In this document: piece by piece, positions 1 to 12,465 of the stretch | Layout of the letters: each line of letters begins with the position of its first letter | How positions within the stretch are numbered: the stretch's first letter is position 1 | Source of the DNA: Podocnemis expansa | Lineage: Eukaryota > Chordata > Testudines > Podocnemididae | Reading direction: 5' to 3' | Length of the DNA stretch: 64,000 bases | NCBI GenBank assembly: GCA_007922195.1 | Contig: ML681963.1 | Coordinates: forward strand, 142,329,390-142,393,389 | Translations under genes and position numbers: made by a program | Notes under the pieces: generated by a model | Databases searched by the model: none | The model's input: the letters and a program-made list of their open reading frames with translations, nothing else | What the model was told of the DNA's origin: nothing

Positions 1-108
1 TTTTCTCCCATGAAACCTCATGCAATGAATAAATTTGTTAGTCTTTAAGTGCCACAGGATTCCTTGTTTGTTTTGCTGAACTAGACTAACACAGCTGCCC
101 CTTTGGAA
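1..108 (+). repeat. Foldback repeat, right arm
   Basis: One arm of a dispersed palindromic repeat seen again at 12901-13099, 14664-14765 and 37510-37605. It reads through a CATGCAATGAATAAA stretch, TTTGTTAGTCTTTAAGTGCC, and ends GCCCCTTTGGAA. The reverse complement of that end is exactly the left end of the copy at 12901. The matching left arm would lie outside the window. Confidence 0.6.
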
Positions 109-3100
109 TTATGTAAAGCTTGTAATCTCTGTTTGCCATGTTTTTAGTAGCTTTCAAAGTTCACATTTGAAAAACAAGATTGAAACTGGTAAAAATGACC
201 AGCGAGAATAATTATATGACTAAATTCTACTCTGGGTTCTGCCAGTGCAACTCTATTTACCATGGTTTTTCAGTTCATCCTACTGGTTTGGCTGGGCTTG
301 AAAACCATATGAAATCAGTGAAGCCACATTAGAAAGGAAAATAATAGAAAAAGACAAGGAAACCTCATTTAAAAACAAACCTTACTATTTTATAAAGCAA
401 ATCAAAATCACTGAAAAGTCTTTCCAACCCCAGAGCAAATTAGATGTCGAAAGTGATAAATAAAAAGTGGCTACAGCCTCCTACCTTTGTTCTGCATAAA
501 GATGATCATTAATATTGGTATCCATAGTGGTATTTGCACCCCCCAGCCTATGCCCATCTTGACTGGAGTTCGGCAGAAAGTACCGAACTCTAGGCTTCTG
601 AAGAGGCACTTGTCCTTTTACAAGTCTTATATAGCAACAGAAAAGTCTTTGGCACACTTCCCAGATTATTTCACAAGGTTCAAAAAAGGTGGGTCTTTTG
701 CTTTTCCTTTGCAGGTGCATAGGTAAACAAAGGATGCTCTAGCTTCCTTACGGGCTGGCCAACTGTATTTGTATTCTGGGAGGAGTATCATTTTCTAAAA
801 GACTTTTCTAATGCAGCATTACTGGAGTGACCAGCAATGAGGAACGTTTTTTTCTCAGTCTGACTGTCTCTAGTTACTGTGGATGTTGCAATAAATATAA
901 TTCCAAAATGATGTTTGGGGGGCTGTGGATGGGGTTTAGAATGAGAGACAGGCAGTTTTTTATGATTCTGCTTATAGCAGGTGATTTTCATCTAATTTCT
1001 TCAGCAGGCAAGACACTAGCTCCTTGTGATTCAAGCTGTGGCATAAACCTTTTCATTTGTGGGATCCTCATCTTTTGAGAAGAGATTTCGTGCCTTGACA
1101 TATGAACATTCTACTTCTGAAGAAACCAAGATCACTGAAGGTCAACAGTTATCCACAGGGCATGCACAGTTTAGGAACATGCAGTGAGGCTCTTCAGTGT
1201 TTGGTAGTCAAAATTTAATATCCTCCCTAAAAAGAATTCTTGTCTAAGAAGTGCTTCAGTTGCAGTGTTGAACCAGATCTATAGACCTTTTAAGGGCTTG
1301 TCTAAACAGGAAATTATTATAGAATAGCTATTCTTGATTAACTGTACGTGTTCATGCTGTTATTTTGGAATTACAATTCAGTTTAATAGTTTAATCCATT
1401 TGGAAGTGAATTAATTTTTAAATTAATGCTTTATCTTGCTCTGAATTACTTTTCATGTGTATTCAAGCCCTAAATAAACATAGTGAATTGAACAGAAATA
1501 CTTAGGTATATGAGTATTCACAGTGAATACATGTATTTCTCTTGCCCTATTTCAAAAGTCAGTACTATACACTACATAAATTTGTTGTACATATCTGTGT
1601 CGCACAAAACAAAAAATTTATCAGGATCGCATTTAAGAAGGCTCCATTATATTGGGAACAATATAAATGTGAATAGTGATTTTTTTTGTAAACTAATCAA
1701 GGTATTTATTTAAAGGTCTATATCTTTTCCAAGTTATTTTTTTCTTGTGTTTTTACCTCTTGATCTTTCAGTAGGGCTGGTATTGTAACAGGTATTCTTT
1801 CTAGTGGATTCTGTTTATATTTGATGAATTAGTTTCTGGACTTAGGGGACAAAGGTAACAAGCTCATATTTTATCCATTTCCAAGGTGATAGAATAAAAG
1901 GGAAACACTGCTTTCACTGCATACTTTAAAAGTTTAAATGGTATATTGGTGTTATAATAAATGTACCACAGGTAAATAAACATAGAACAGTGAAAAAACA
2001 ATTGGTCAAATTCTGCCATGAATTATACCCAGTGAAATTCTATTCAGTGGAGGTTATAAATCAGTATAGTGTTTGGCTCAGAATCAAATGGGCAACAAAA
2101 AATCACTAAAGATACTTTTAAACAAGAACTGTAAACTGAAAATTCTCGATAAGTATTTTCATTGAATCAAGTGTATGTGTGTGTATGTATGCGCATGCGT
2201 GCAATGCTATTTCAACAGGGGTTGCGTGTGTTAATGAGTGACAAATTTGACCTTTCATGAACCATTACATGAGTTGTCATTAAACAGTCAAATCATATTG
2301 ACAGCTACCAAACAGTGGTTTCTGAGACACCACTGATGTTTTCAGTGGTGTGTATAAGGAAATGGTGTGATAATGATGACCTTTTACAGTGATCATGAAT
2401 GAGGACAAAGCCTATGCTGTTTGACTTGAAGGTTTAACCTCGGCTTCAATGGGGTTGTGTGGGATACAAATAAGCATTAGATTTGGCCCACTATTTTTGA
2501 GTTTTCTAAATAAAATATCTCAAATCTTTTATACATCATCGGCCAGTTTGTGGACCTCTTACATATGTTATTGCACTCAGCTGCTTAGCTCCAGGATTTC
2601 ATGTTCCGGCTCTGTAACTTTTCATATCTTTGTACAGTAGCATGTTAAATCTATATTGCCCTTGAGACTAGTGAACATTTTTTCAATTTGTTTATGATAA
2701 ATTAAATCACCAGTATTATCAGCTCATCTAGCTAATGCTGTACCTTCCAATCATCTATTAACCTGGAATCTTTCAGTTGTGTGTTGACGGAAGAAATGTG
2801 GAAATTTAAATTCATGCATATTTGATAGAATTTTAGCTAGCTGTCCAGACTTATCTAATCATGGGATATGCTAACTAACATAAGCTAATTTTATGAGAAA
2901 GTGTTCATCTATTAGAATCACAAGAGCAGCAACTACTCGGATAATTATAGATAAAGATTTAGATTGGGAACCAAAAATTTGTACTGTCTCCACCTGTAAC
3001 CTAGGAGGACATTTAACACAGAATAATCTGCTGAATCTTTTTGATCATCTGCACTGAGCTATACTGCCTTCCTGCTCAATCTTGTTTCTGTTACAGTCAG

Positions 3101-3624
3101 TGGGAGTTTTGCCATTGACTTCAGTGGAAGCAGAACTGAGTTGATCAGTGTTCTTTGGTTATATGAGTATTCAACCCAAAGGTATTATTTTATCCAAAAG
3201 CTTCCAAGATAAAGGAAGATGACCGGTCAGTTGCCACTAACTTTTTATTCATTAGCATTATAGATGTTTGGTTACTTTTATATGGTGATAATAAAGTGAA
3301 TTGATCTATCAACTTCAAACAAGGCCTGCACCAAATTATCCAGGTCAATAATCAGTGATATTTTATAACCACTGTCACTCAAATTTCCTCCATAAAGCTA
3401 AAATAAATAAAACTGGGCAGATGTGTAATCTCTGTTTTGTACCATGTATTTATCAATGGTGCCATTGCTCACTTGTTTTCTGTCAATGGCTGCATAAAAC
3501 TGATGGGATTCAAACCCAGATCACTGTAATAAATAAAGTGGAAGTTCCACCTCAAATATATAAATACTTTTCCCCATTAGCCTGTACACTTTTCAGGCTA
3601 GTAGTTCTGTTTTACTAAGCATTT
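109..3624. other. Gene-free AT-rich background
   Basis: I see no gene or clear transposon here. The open frames are short and do not resemble any family I know. Around 3090-3140 there is a short motif with GTCAGTGGGAGTTTTGCC followed by an inverted version (TTGACTTCAGTGG), of a kind I know to be widespread in amniote genomes. Confidence 0.5.
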
Positions 3625-3690
3625 GTACAGCACCTAGTACGTTGGAACACTCATCTCAGTTGAGACTTTGCTGTATTGTAATACAGTATA
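3625..3690 (-). repeat. Old interspersed repeat fragment
   Basis: The reverse complement reads CTAGGTGCTGTACAAATG next to a stretch ending in alternating TGTATTAC-like sequence. The same repeat lies in the opposite orientation at 4088-4211 and 32765-32870. It is a common sauropsid interspersed repeat, but I cannot give its family name from sequence alone. Confidence 0.5.
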
Positions 3691-4087
3691 CATGATATTA
3701 TAATAATCTTTTGAGTTTCTGGCTGCTGGGAAACACAAACTTTGAGGTATGAATTGGGGTCTCAGTTCAGTAAAACATATACAACTATGCTTAACTTTAA
3801 AGATGTGAGTACCCTACTGAAACTGGATGTTAAAGTGCTTTGCAAGATCACAGCCTAGATTACATAATTTTCATACTACATTGGGGCTATAACATTTTTA
3901 ATGAAGACCCCAAATAATATCCATATGTGAAGCTGAATTCTCCTCTCACTTACAACATCACTGGAGTAACTGTAGTATGTTAGATAAAGTGTTCATTCTG
4001 TCATTTTAAAAAAGAGAACTTTCCTTAAAATACTTTTGAAATGCTTCAGCAACTACAAGATTCTGATAGGTCCTGAATGTTCTCTGA
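3691..4087. other. Gene-free background
   Basis: AT-rich sequence without recognisable genes or repeat ends. Confidence 0.4.
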
Positions 4088-4211
4088 TAGGTCCTTATTT
4101 ATTTATTTATTTGCATCACCATAGGATGAGGACCTCATTGTATTAGGTGCTGTGCAAAAAGAGAACAAAAAGATAGTCCCAGTCCCAGAAAGCCTACGCT
4201 CTAAGTATAAG
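4088..4211 (+). repeat. Old interspersed repeat fragment
   Basis: After a TTTATTTATTTATTTA run it reads CATTGTATTAGGTGCTGTGC and then a segment like AGAACAAAAAGATAGTCCC. It is the same family as 3625-3690 (reverse) and 32765-32870. The CR1 copy that follows starts directly at its edge. Confidence 0.55.
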
Positions 4212-4212
4212 A

Positions 4213-5383
4213 GGGAAAAAGGAGAATCTGGGGAGTTACAGAGCAATCAGCCTCACTTTGATCCCGGTAAAAATCATGGAGCAGGTCCTCAAAGAATCCA
4301 TTCTGAAACACTTGGAGAAAAACAGGGCAATCAGGAACTGTCAGCATGGATTCACCAAGGGCAAATCATGCCTGACCAACCTGATTGCCTTCTATGATGA
4401 GATGACTGACTTCGTGGATGCAGAAATTGCTGTTCAAGTGATATACCTTGACTTTAGGAAAGCTTTCAATATGCTTTCCCCCAGCATTCTTGTCAGCAAG
4501 TTAAGGAAGTATGGTTTGGATGAATGGACCCTAAGATGGATAGAAAGCTGGCTGGATCATTGGGCTCAGCAGGTAGGGATCAAAGGCTCAGTGTCTAGCT
4601 GGCAATCAGTAACTAGTGGAGTGTCCCAGGGTTGATTTTGTTTAATATCTTCATTAATGATCTGGATGATGGGATAGATTGCATGCTCCAGAAGTTTATG
4701 GATGACACCAAGCTAGAGGAAATGGTAGATACTGTGGAGGGTAGGGATAGGATTCAGGGAGACCTAGACAAATTGGAGTATTGGACCAACTGAAATCTCA
4801 TGAAATTCAACAAAGGCAAGTGCAAAGTCCTAGACTTAGGAAAGAAAAGTCCTGTATGCGGCTATAGGCCGGGGACTGACTGGCTAAATAGCAGCTCTGT
4901 AGAAAATGAACTGGGGCTTATGGTGGACAGGAAACTGGATATGAGTCAACAATGTGCTCTTGTTGCCAAAAAGGCCAATGGCGTATTGGGCTGCATCAGT
5001 AGGAGTGTTGCCAGCAGACTGAGGGATGTGATTATTCCCCTCTATTTGGTGATGGTGAGGCTGCATCTGCAATACTGTGTCCAGTTTTGGGCTCTGCACT
5101 ACAGAAAGGATGTTGACAAATTACAAGGAGGCAGAGGGCAACAAAAATGATTAGGGGGTTGGAAAACAAGACTTACAAGGAGAGACTGAAGGAACTAGGC
5201 ATATTTAGTCTGTAGAAGAGAAGATTGAGGGGGGATTTGATTGCAACCTTCAACTACTTGAAGGGGTGCTTCAAAGAGGAGGGAGCTAGGCTGTTCTCAG
5301 TAGTAACAGAGAACAAAACAAGGAGCAATGGTTTCAGGTTGCAGCTGGGGTGGTTGAGGTTGGATATTAGGAAAAAAAAATTC
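4213..5383 (+). pseudogene. CR1 ORF2 reverse transcriptase fragment
   Basis: In an active CR1, ORF2 encodes the endonuclease and reverse transcriptase that copy element RNA at a nicked target. Only the RT part remains here. The segment at 4258-4635 shows the fingers and first palm motif: [18 protein letters not shown], and VIYLDFRKAF with its catalytic aspartate. After SVTSGVSQG the frame is lost through a deletion of roughly 20 bp compared with the copy at 23.7 kb. The second palm motif follows as KFMDDTK, a form of the usual F/Y-x-D-D box. A stop (TGA at about 4790) precedes LMKFNKGKCKVL, and a later segment to about 5150 shows KLDMSQQCALVAKKANG. It is clearly non-functional. Family assignment is firm because the sequence is colinear with the CR1 ORF2 at 21872-24625. 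Confidence 0.9.
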
Positions 5384-5388
5384 ACTAG

Positions 5389-5830
5389 GGCTATGTCTAT
5401 GTTAGACAGCTTAGGTAAGTCAAGTTAATAAGGTCAACTTAAATTTGACTTTATTAAGTCAACTTAGAGAGGCCCCATTTGTTTTAGTGGACTTTATAAA
5501 GTTGACTTGAGCCAGGGGACCCATTTAAAGTTGACTTAATAAAGTCATCTTTAAATGGGTTCCCTGGTTTAAGTCGACTTTATAAAGTTGACTTAAATGG
5601 CTCTTTTGCCTGAAATCAACTTTATTAAGTCGACTTTAATGGCCTCATTTTTTTAAGTCGACTTAATAAAGCTGACTTAACCCTTAAAGTTGACTTTAAG
5701 GGTGAGAGTTATTAAGCTGACTTAAGCAAGTGCTTAAGTCAACTTAATGAATGCCATACATGGCCCTGGAGTTGCTTAAGTTGACTTAAGCCTGATTAAG
5801 TTGACTTAAGCCTCCATTGTAGACACAGCC
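5389..5830. mobile_element. Harbinger-type MITE, TTAAGTCGACTTAA family (copy A)
   Basis: Non-coding 442-bp element with ends GGCTATGTCTA / TAGACACAGCC inside the CR1 copy. It is flanked by TAG (5386-5388) and TAA (5831-5833), and the CR1 target reads TAA, so the duplication is 3 bp with one later change. The body is a chain of palindromes built on TTAAGTCGACTTAA; an exact copy lies at 5653-5666. It closely resembles the element at 17847-18243. Confidence 0.85.
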
Positions 5831-6017
5831 TAAGAGAGTGGTGAAACATTGGGATGGGTTAGCTAGGGAGGTGGTGGAATCTCCATCCTTGGAAACATTT
5901 AAGGCCCAATTAGACAAGGCCCTGAATGGGACGATTTAGTGGGAGTGGTCCTGCTTTTGGCAGGAGGTTGGACTAGATGACCTCATCAGGTCCCTTCCAT
6001 CCCTATGATTCTATGAA

Positions 6018-6397
6018 TTAGCCTTATTCAGTCTGTTGAAGAGAAGACTGAGGGGGAAATTGATAGAAACCTTCAACTGCTTGAAGGGATGCTTCAACGA
6101 GGAGGGAGCTAGGCTTTTCTCAGTGGTGACAGAGGACAGAACAATGAACAATGGTTTCAAGTTACAGCTGGGGAGGTTTAGGTTGGATATTAGGAAAACT
6201 TCTCACTAAGAGGGTGCTGCAGCACTGGAATGGGTTGCCTACGGAGGTGGTGGATTGTCCACCTTTGGGAACATTTAAGAGCTGGTTAGAGAAAACCCTG
6301 GCTGAGATGATGTAGTGAGAGTAGTCCTGCCTTTAGCAGGGGGTTGGACTAGATGACCTTGTGAGGTCCCTTCTATCCCTAATATTCTATGATTCTA
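6018..6397 (+). mobile_element. CR1 LINE 3' fragment
   Basis: A second CR1 3' end directly after the first, in the same orientation. It starts within the last part of ORF2 (TGAAGAGAAGACTGAGGG) and ends with the tail GGGGTTGGACTAGATGACC and TATTCTATGATTCT. Its sequence differs from the first copy, so it is a separate insertion and not the continuation. Confidence 0.85.
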
Positions 6398-7279
6398 AAA
6401 AATGAGGCAGCAGATGGATACAGACAGGCAGGTGGGGTTAAAGCATCAGATTATGCATCAGAACTTCTGGATTCTGTTCCTGGCTCTGAATCAATTTCAA
6501 TAAATGACCTCAGGCGATTTTCCTGATTGCTCTTTAGTCTGCTTTTATGCAAGAGCTTAAACCCATCCCTATGTAAATTCCACCACTTAAGTATTTGCAT
6601 CAGTTCTGTTGAAATCAAGTTGATTAAAATACATGCGTCAGTTAAGCACATGTGTAAGTGTTTTGTTAAGTGATGGTGGCTCACTGAATCAGGGCTTTAA
6701 TGTTTTTAAAGTTTTTTGAGATTTTTAGGAGTGCTACCAAAATATAAAATGCTATCATGAGACTGGTAAGACATCAGTTTCTTATTTGATCACTAATTAT
6801 TATTGTTCATTATATTTTAAACTTTTTGTAACTAGATTTAGTGGTTATAAACCTTTTACATCACATTGCAATTTTTATTTAGTGAGGTATTTGGCCATAG
6901 ACCTGTCCTAAGGTACCTAAACACGGAAATGCCATTTTAATCAGTGTTAAAGAACAGCCCACATTTTTGAAAGTGTTGCATTTTTCAGTACACCCACACT
7001 CTTGCAATAACATTATTACTTTTTTAGGCTACTGGGAAAGATTTGAAACTTCATTACTGGAACTAACCTGGTCAAGTGGCTATTGGTATTAGCACAATAA
7101 GGTAAGATTACTATAAATTCTCACTGTGACCCTGCACTTGTGTCTAAGTGCACTACAAAATGGAATGAGCATTTTTTTCTTCAGTTGATTGAAACATTCT
7201 TAGCATAATCCGCAGTGTTTTTAGCAATACATTACTTTCACCTTTTGTTTCCAGCAGGCCCAGTTCCAGATGGCTCAAA
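6398..7279. other. Gene-free background
   Basis: AT-rich sequence. No gene, RNA gene or clear element end is visible. Confidence 0.4.
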
Positions 7280-7480
7280 GGGTATGTCTTCACTGATGGC
7301 AGCAAAATCGCCGCCATCATCCTGGCATTCCAGAAGCGATGAGCAGCGAATCTGAACTCACTGCGGTACTCCCAGAAGTCAGCACTGGAAATCCTGGGGG
7401 CTAGGAGGTGTATGGGAAAGTCAACCACACAGGATTTGTGGTTGGGTTTCCCCAGTGTGTAGGGGTGGCTTAGGAAGTTG
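7280..7480. mobile_element. Partial DNA-element copy related to 42560-42835
   Basis: Begins GGGTATGTCTTCACTGATGG, a terminus of the same style as the MITEs in this window, then GGCAGCAAAATCGCC and TGCGGTACTCCCAGAAGTCA. The reverse complement of 42560-42835 shows the same order of segments. I cannot place the right end, so the limit is approximate. Confidence 0.5.
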
Positions 7481-8428
7481 CTGTCATTTACGCTGATTGG
7501 CTGCAAGTTCCAACCCTTTTCCTCACAATCTTTTCCCTTCTATCTCACTTCACCTGCCCTTCTTGTTTCTCTGTATTCTTTTTGTGCTGCTTTCCTAGGT
7601 GTTACCTGGAGTGTGAGGCACCTCACTACTATCTGTCACAATTCTCTTCCTCTTTTTGCTCTCTTTCCTCTCCAATGCCCTTTACCTTCCTCCTTTTAAT
7701 GTTCTTTCCTCCTTCCATGTTTTTTCCTTTTATTTAATCCATTTCTGTTTTCCCTTCTCCTCCACCTCTCTATATAATACATTAAATAAGTATAAGTACA
7801 GATAAAATAATCAAAATCTCATCCAAAAATTATATTGATATATACACATATCACCCCACCCACATAACCATTTGCTGTCATCTGTCACCACAGCTTGTCA
7901 GAGCCTGACTATCACACTAAGGTTGTGTGTGAGAGCACACTGTGGTACCTGCTGAAGGGTGAAAGCAGAGAGATTTTTTTCAGTTGATTTTGACAAGCAA
8001 AATGAAAACATCTGAGTTCTAGTTCAATGAGAAGCTGTTAATAGAAGTCCCTGCTTCTTGCTGTAATGGTAGGAAAAAATATGAATCTAAATGATAGCAG
8101 GTAGTAGATATGTTAAATCAAAGGGGAAAGAAATAGGAAACAAAGTAGCAGCATTCTGTGGATGCCCATTCTGCCTTAAATCCTATTTATTGACTTGTTC
8201 CATAAGTGTTCCATACGTTCATAGTACTACCCAGAATATCTACAATAGTGCATGCTGCAGTGGTACCCTCAATATGTCCCCTATGCCAGGACTTGACTTG
8301 CAAGGTGATCCTCTGAAGGATGTCTGCTGGCTAACTCCCACAGTGACTCTGTCTCCCTTCCTGTCTGTCCATCTGTCCCACCAGAGCCACCAAGCTATTT
8401 GAATAAGTATTAGAGAATTAAACACATA
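7481..8428. other. Gene-free background
   Basis: A pyrimidine-rich stretch (about 7500-7760, CT-rich on the plus strand) followed by AT-rich sequence. No supported gene; the open frame across 7478-7699 is low-complexity. Confidence 0.4.
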
Positions 8429-8761
8429 GGCTATGTCCACACATACATCATTATTTTGAAATAAGTTATTTCGAAATGAGTTATTTCAAAATAAAGTCTT
8501 TATTTTGAAATAAGTTAATTTGAATTTTAAAAAAAGTTGATTCAAAATAACATGTCCAAACAGCATTATTTTGAAATAACCGTTTCAAAATAACAGCCAT
8601 TTCGATTTAAAGAAGGTTTAAGCTATTTTGAAATGATGGCTTTTATTTTGAAATGACAGAGCCCATCATTTCAAAATAAGAATATGTCAGGTGGACCTAA
8701 TCTCTTTTATTTCGAAATAACCAGTGTTATTTTGAAATAAAAGAGATGTGTGGACATACCC
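8429..8761. mobile_element. Harbinger-type MITE, TTATTTCGAAATAA family (copy B)
   Basis: A 333-bp non-coding element with ends GGCTATGTCCACACA / TGTGTGGACATACCC. Flanking triplets are ATA and ATG, a near match. The inside is made almost entirely of TTATTTCGAAATAA-type palindromes; an exact one is at 8707-8720, and several decayed ones have TTTTGAAA or TTTCAAAA in the centre. Confidence 0.8.
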
Positions 8762-9376
8762 ATGTACTTTTGTATATTTTGTAAACATAAGTGCTGCAAT
8801 TGCATGATATACACTTGCATACCTACGAGCAAGAATGAGTTCTTAAAGATATTCAGTAAATATTTGTAGATACAGAGTGGTGCATCGTGTTGGTAGGTAC
8901 ATGGCTAAATCATTACAGGAATATGAAAGAGCAGTAGATACTATATGCTCAGACACTCAGGGGAATATTTTAGCGATCAGCAATCCTCAAGAGTTTTGGA
9001 GGTTCTGTATGTTGTAGAGAAGTAACTAACAGATGGGATATTTTGTTAAACATTATTCTAATATGCCATTTAAAAAATCCTGTATATAGTAATCTATCCA
9101 AAGGGGCTAAGACTAAACACCTCCTTTCCTGAAAGAAGGTAATTTCCTACCTGTGAATAATGTCCTCCCCTTCTGAAGGGGAAGCCTTCCTTTCTCATTC
9201 TCAGTCTTTTTGTAGTGGGAAAGGAAAGGTACCAGGTCAACTTTTCATTCCTTCTGTGGAGCTACTGTATTTCCCCTGTCAAGTATAATGGCAGAGTAAT
9301 TTCAGAAGTCTCTCTTTCAGTGTCTGCTTGTGGCAATTTATACAGATTCCTTGGGACAATACGATATGGACCTGTA
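8762..9376. other. Gene-free background
   Basis: AT-rich sequence with nothing I can assign. Confidence 0.4.
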
Positions 9377-10198
9377 GGCTATGTCTACACCAGCGAATTA
9401 GTCTGGACTAAGCAAGACTAATTTTGTCCGGGTCTACACTAGGCTTTGCTTAGTTCGAACTAAAAAATTTTCAGTCAGAACTACTGTATACACTTGCCTA
9501 TAAACCAAAATTTTTCTTCCAAAAAATCCCCTCTGAAAAGGGGGCTCGGCTTATATTCAGGTCAGGAGCTGGAGTATGCTAGAAATAGAACAATCCAACA
9601 AAACAGCAGGGAGTAGCCATAGCCCAGGCTGGGAGTTTTGAAATCTCCCATCCTGAGCATGCTCTGAGTGGCAGCGTTGGAGGGTTAGTGAGGGGTGTTG
9701 GGGACTGAGTGAAGCTGGTGGCACAGGGTGAGGGGGTTAGAGGCCCAAGGCCACACAGGGACCTTGGCATATATGCAGGTCATCCATTTTTTCTGTTTTC
9801 TGGGGCTGATATCCAAGGAGTGGCTTATGCACGGATCGACTTACAGGCGAGTATATACAGTAAGCAAAGCTTAGTTCAAACTAGTTAATTCGAACTTAGC
9901 GCTTAGTTCAAACTTTAGTTCTAACTAGGGTGATGTAGATGCCACAGTTGGAACCTAAAAAGTTCAAACTAAGCAGTTAGTTTGAACAGTTTTTTCTAGT
10001 TCAAACTAACTTTTTAGTTTGAACTAGCCACACTTTTTAGTTTGAACTAACGTTTTAGTTCAAACTAAAAAGAACGGCTAGTGTGACCTAAAAAGGCATG
10101 GTCAGTCAGAGCTAACCTGCATTCAGCTTGAACTAACCCAGAACTGCTTAGTTCAGACAAAGGAAATCTGAATTAAGCTTGCTAATGTACACATAGCC
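9377..10198. mobile_element. Harbinger-type MITE, TTAGTTCGAACTAA family (copy C)
   Basis: Ends GGCTATGTCTACAC / GTACACATAGCC. The inside is packed with TTAGTTCGAACTAA palindromes (exact copy 9450-9463) and decayed versions such as TTAGTTTGAACTA. It is interrupted by a TA-flanked element at 9484-9860, so its own length is about 440 bp. No clean target duplication is visible. Confidence 0.8.
9484..9860. mobile_element. TA-flanked non-autonomous DNA element nested in copy C
   Basis: A 377-bp insert bounded by TA dinucleotides (9482-9483 and 9861-9862). Terminal inverted repeats read CTGTATACACTTGCCTATAA on the left and, reverse complemented, CTGTATATACTCGCCTGTAA on the right. A TA duplication with about 20-bp inverted repeats fits a Tc1/mariner-like MITE. 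No transposase is encoded. Confidence 0.75.
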
Positions 10199-10357
10199 TT
10201 TGAGTATAGAAGATTAAGTAAGCAGCTATTGGAGCCACTAGACAGTGCTGGGGCATTGGACACTAATGCACAATTTAGAAATGGTAAAGCATTGGGAGTT
10301 TCATAGAGGACGCTTGAGAATTGCAGGTGATCAGCAGAGCTGGAATGTAGTGTCATG

Positions 10358-10726
10358 GGGTATGCCTACACTGGAGCCTTAGGTCAACTTAAGGAAGGTT
10401 AAATTGACTTACAGACTTCTGTGGCCACACTTGGCTTTTATTAAGTTGACTTAAGGCCTTCCTTAAGCTGACGTAATAATACCACTTCTTAAGGTTGACT
10501 TAAGCCAATTTGGATGGGGAAAGCCCTTAAGCCAACCTAATTGGCCTCCAGCTACCAAAAATGCACCACTCCGCTGTCAACCTAGCACCTGCCAGTGTGG
10601 ATATAGGTAGTCAACAGGAGTTTTCAATGTGGACTCTCCTAGTCGGCTTAACAAGGTTCACTTTAAGTTGAGTTAAAGTCAATCTTGTTAGTTCAACTTA
10701 ACAGAGTCTCCAGTGTAGACATGCCC
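10358..10726. mobile_element. Harbinger-type MITE, TTAAGTCGACTTAA family (copy D)
   Basis: A 369-bp element with ends GGGTATGCCTACACTGGAG / CTCCAGTGTAGACATGCCC and a perfect ATG duplication (10355-10357, 10727-10729). The inside holds decayed TTAAGTTGACTTAA-type palindromes. Confidence 0.85.
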
Positions 10727-12465
10727 ATGGAGATAGAGTAAGGCAGCAGAACCATGTTAGGACTTCCTCGACTCCAGCTGTGAAGGTCCTTAATAGAACT
10801 TTTCCAAACCTTAAAGATATAGAGATGCAAAATGGATCAATTCAGATCTTATTATAATCAAGCCTGTTTCTCTATTGCTAAGGGATGGTAAGGATGCCTA
10901 AGGACATGGAGGCGCAGGTGCATAGTTGTTATGCACAAAAACAAGGCATCCTGGTGGGACAGAACTCCTATTATTTGTGAAGGGTGTATATTAGTTTTTC
11001 TTTCCACAATGCCTTGCAAATATACCTGTTAGTATAAAGCACTTACCCCTTCACCTTATCCTAAAAGTGCTCCCCAAGTACTTCATAGATAGTGTCAAAA
11101 GTAAATGTAATCAGGTAAATGTAGATAAAGGATGCCAGAAACCAAAGAGTGTCACAGAAAAATGCTGTATATAATAAAACAGTTTGAGAAATGTATTGAA
11201 TTTTCAGGTGTGGTTGTAAATGTTAATGGGGTCCCCACTGAGTTCTTTATCAATTCTATTCAAATATTAGCATTTATTATAATAAGTAAAGCATTGTACC
11301 TCTCCGGCGGACTCTTTAAGGGCAATCAGAGCTACTGGACGAAATGGCCGTTTTTCATAAAGTTTTTGGTTTGTTTTTTTGCACTTAGCTATTCAATTTA
11401 CAGATTGATATGTTAATTTTGATAAGAAATATCTACATTCAGTTTTAGTTTCATATTCTCCTTTTAATGGTGGGATCAGAAGAAAGAAATCAATTTTACA
11501 AATACAATTCTCCATTCTAACGACTTCTTTTCTAGGGCACTTATACTGTTACTGTGTATTCACTTTACCAGTTTATAACCTGAATATTACCTTTACACCT
11601 TGAGCCTCGGGGAACAGCAGACATACCAGTTTTTTATATGCTTTTGAAATTCTCTTCACAAGGCTGATTCAGGAGGCAATAATTATAAGGACTATAAGTA
11701 TTCTGAAGAGCAGTACAGTGCTGTCATTCATATGCCTTATTGTTGTTTCCAGAAATAAAGTTTTAGTGAAAGAGAAATAAGTGAACAGTTTGCTTAAAAA
11801 AGTGAAAGGAAAATCTCAGAATTACTATGAATGAGACAATAATCTCAGAATTACTATGAATTGCAAAGGATGTAGAAGAAACTAAAATAAGAAATGAAAA
11901 AGCAAAGATTCCACGTTGAAATAATAAGCTTTTATCGTAAAAATCTTTTGGTCAATTTTCTGTATATTTCAATCTATTTCAAACAGGATTGACTGTTTAT
12001 GGGAACTGATACTAGTTTCTATTAGTCATTGGCCCAAATCTGCAAAAAGGGCCAATCCTGCAAGCAAATATGAGTAACTTTGAAGCCAATAGTAATGTCC
12101 ATGTAAATAAAGTTACTCATGAGTATTAATATAGAATTGAGTTCTAACTCAGCTTGAAAATTGTTAGTCAAATAGCTGTTTGATAGCCTCTGTGAATCTG
12201 TGTCACTTGTCTCAGTATAGTTCATCATGGACAGAGGTATATATCTCTCTATATATATCTCTCTATATATCTCTATATAGAGATATATATATAGTAAAAA
12301 CTGGCATCCTTGAAAGTCTCTGGAGAGAAAACAAAGAATAAATGGTCCTGGAAAATTACTGCCTCATTCTAGATCAGAGTTGAGCCTCTTTAGTGCAATT
12401 GCCTGAGATGTATTTTTTCTTTGGATAATCACGGGACTTCAGTTTTCAGTGATATCCATTTAATA
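10727..12465. other. Gene-free background with an AT-rich palindrome
   Basis: No gene is visible. A simple sequence of ATCTCTCTATATAT type at 12237-12293 ends in a self-complementary CTCTATATAGAG block that could extrude a hairpin. The rest is AT-rich and unassigned. Confidence 0.45.

Larger units (their letters stand above)
4212..6017 (+). mobile_element. 5'-truncated CR1 LINE, split by a MITE
   Basis: A CR1 non-LTR retrotransposon copy. It enters within the reverse transcriptase part of ORF2 and runs to the CR1 tail (GGTTGGACTAGATGACCTC, then TATGATTCTATGA). A 442-bp MITE (5389-5830) interrupts it. Removing the MITE and one copy of the flanking triplet rejoins the CR1 sequence as seen in the copy at 20132-24711. 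A second CR1 3' end follows immediately at 6018. Confidence 0.9.

Noticed and set aside
12237..12293. AT palindrome as an origin or matrix-attachment site
   Set aside because: It is a simple ATCTCT/ATAT repeat; nothing in the surroundings supports a specific function.
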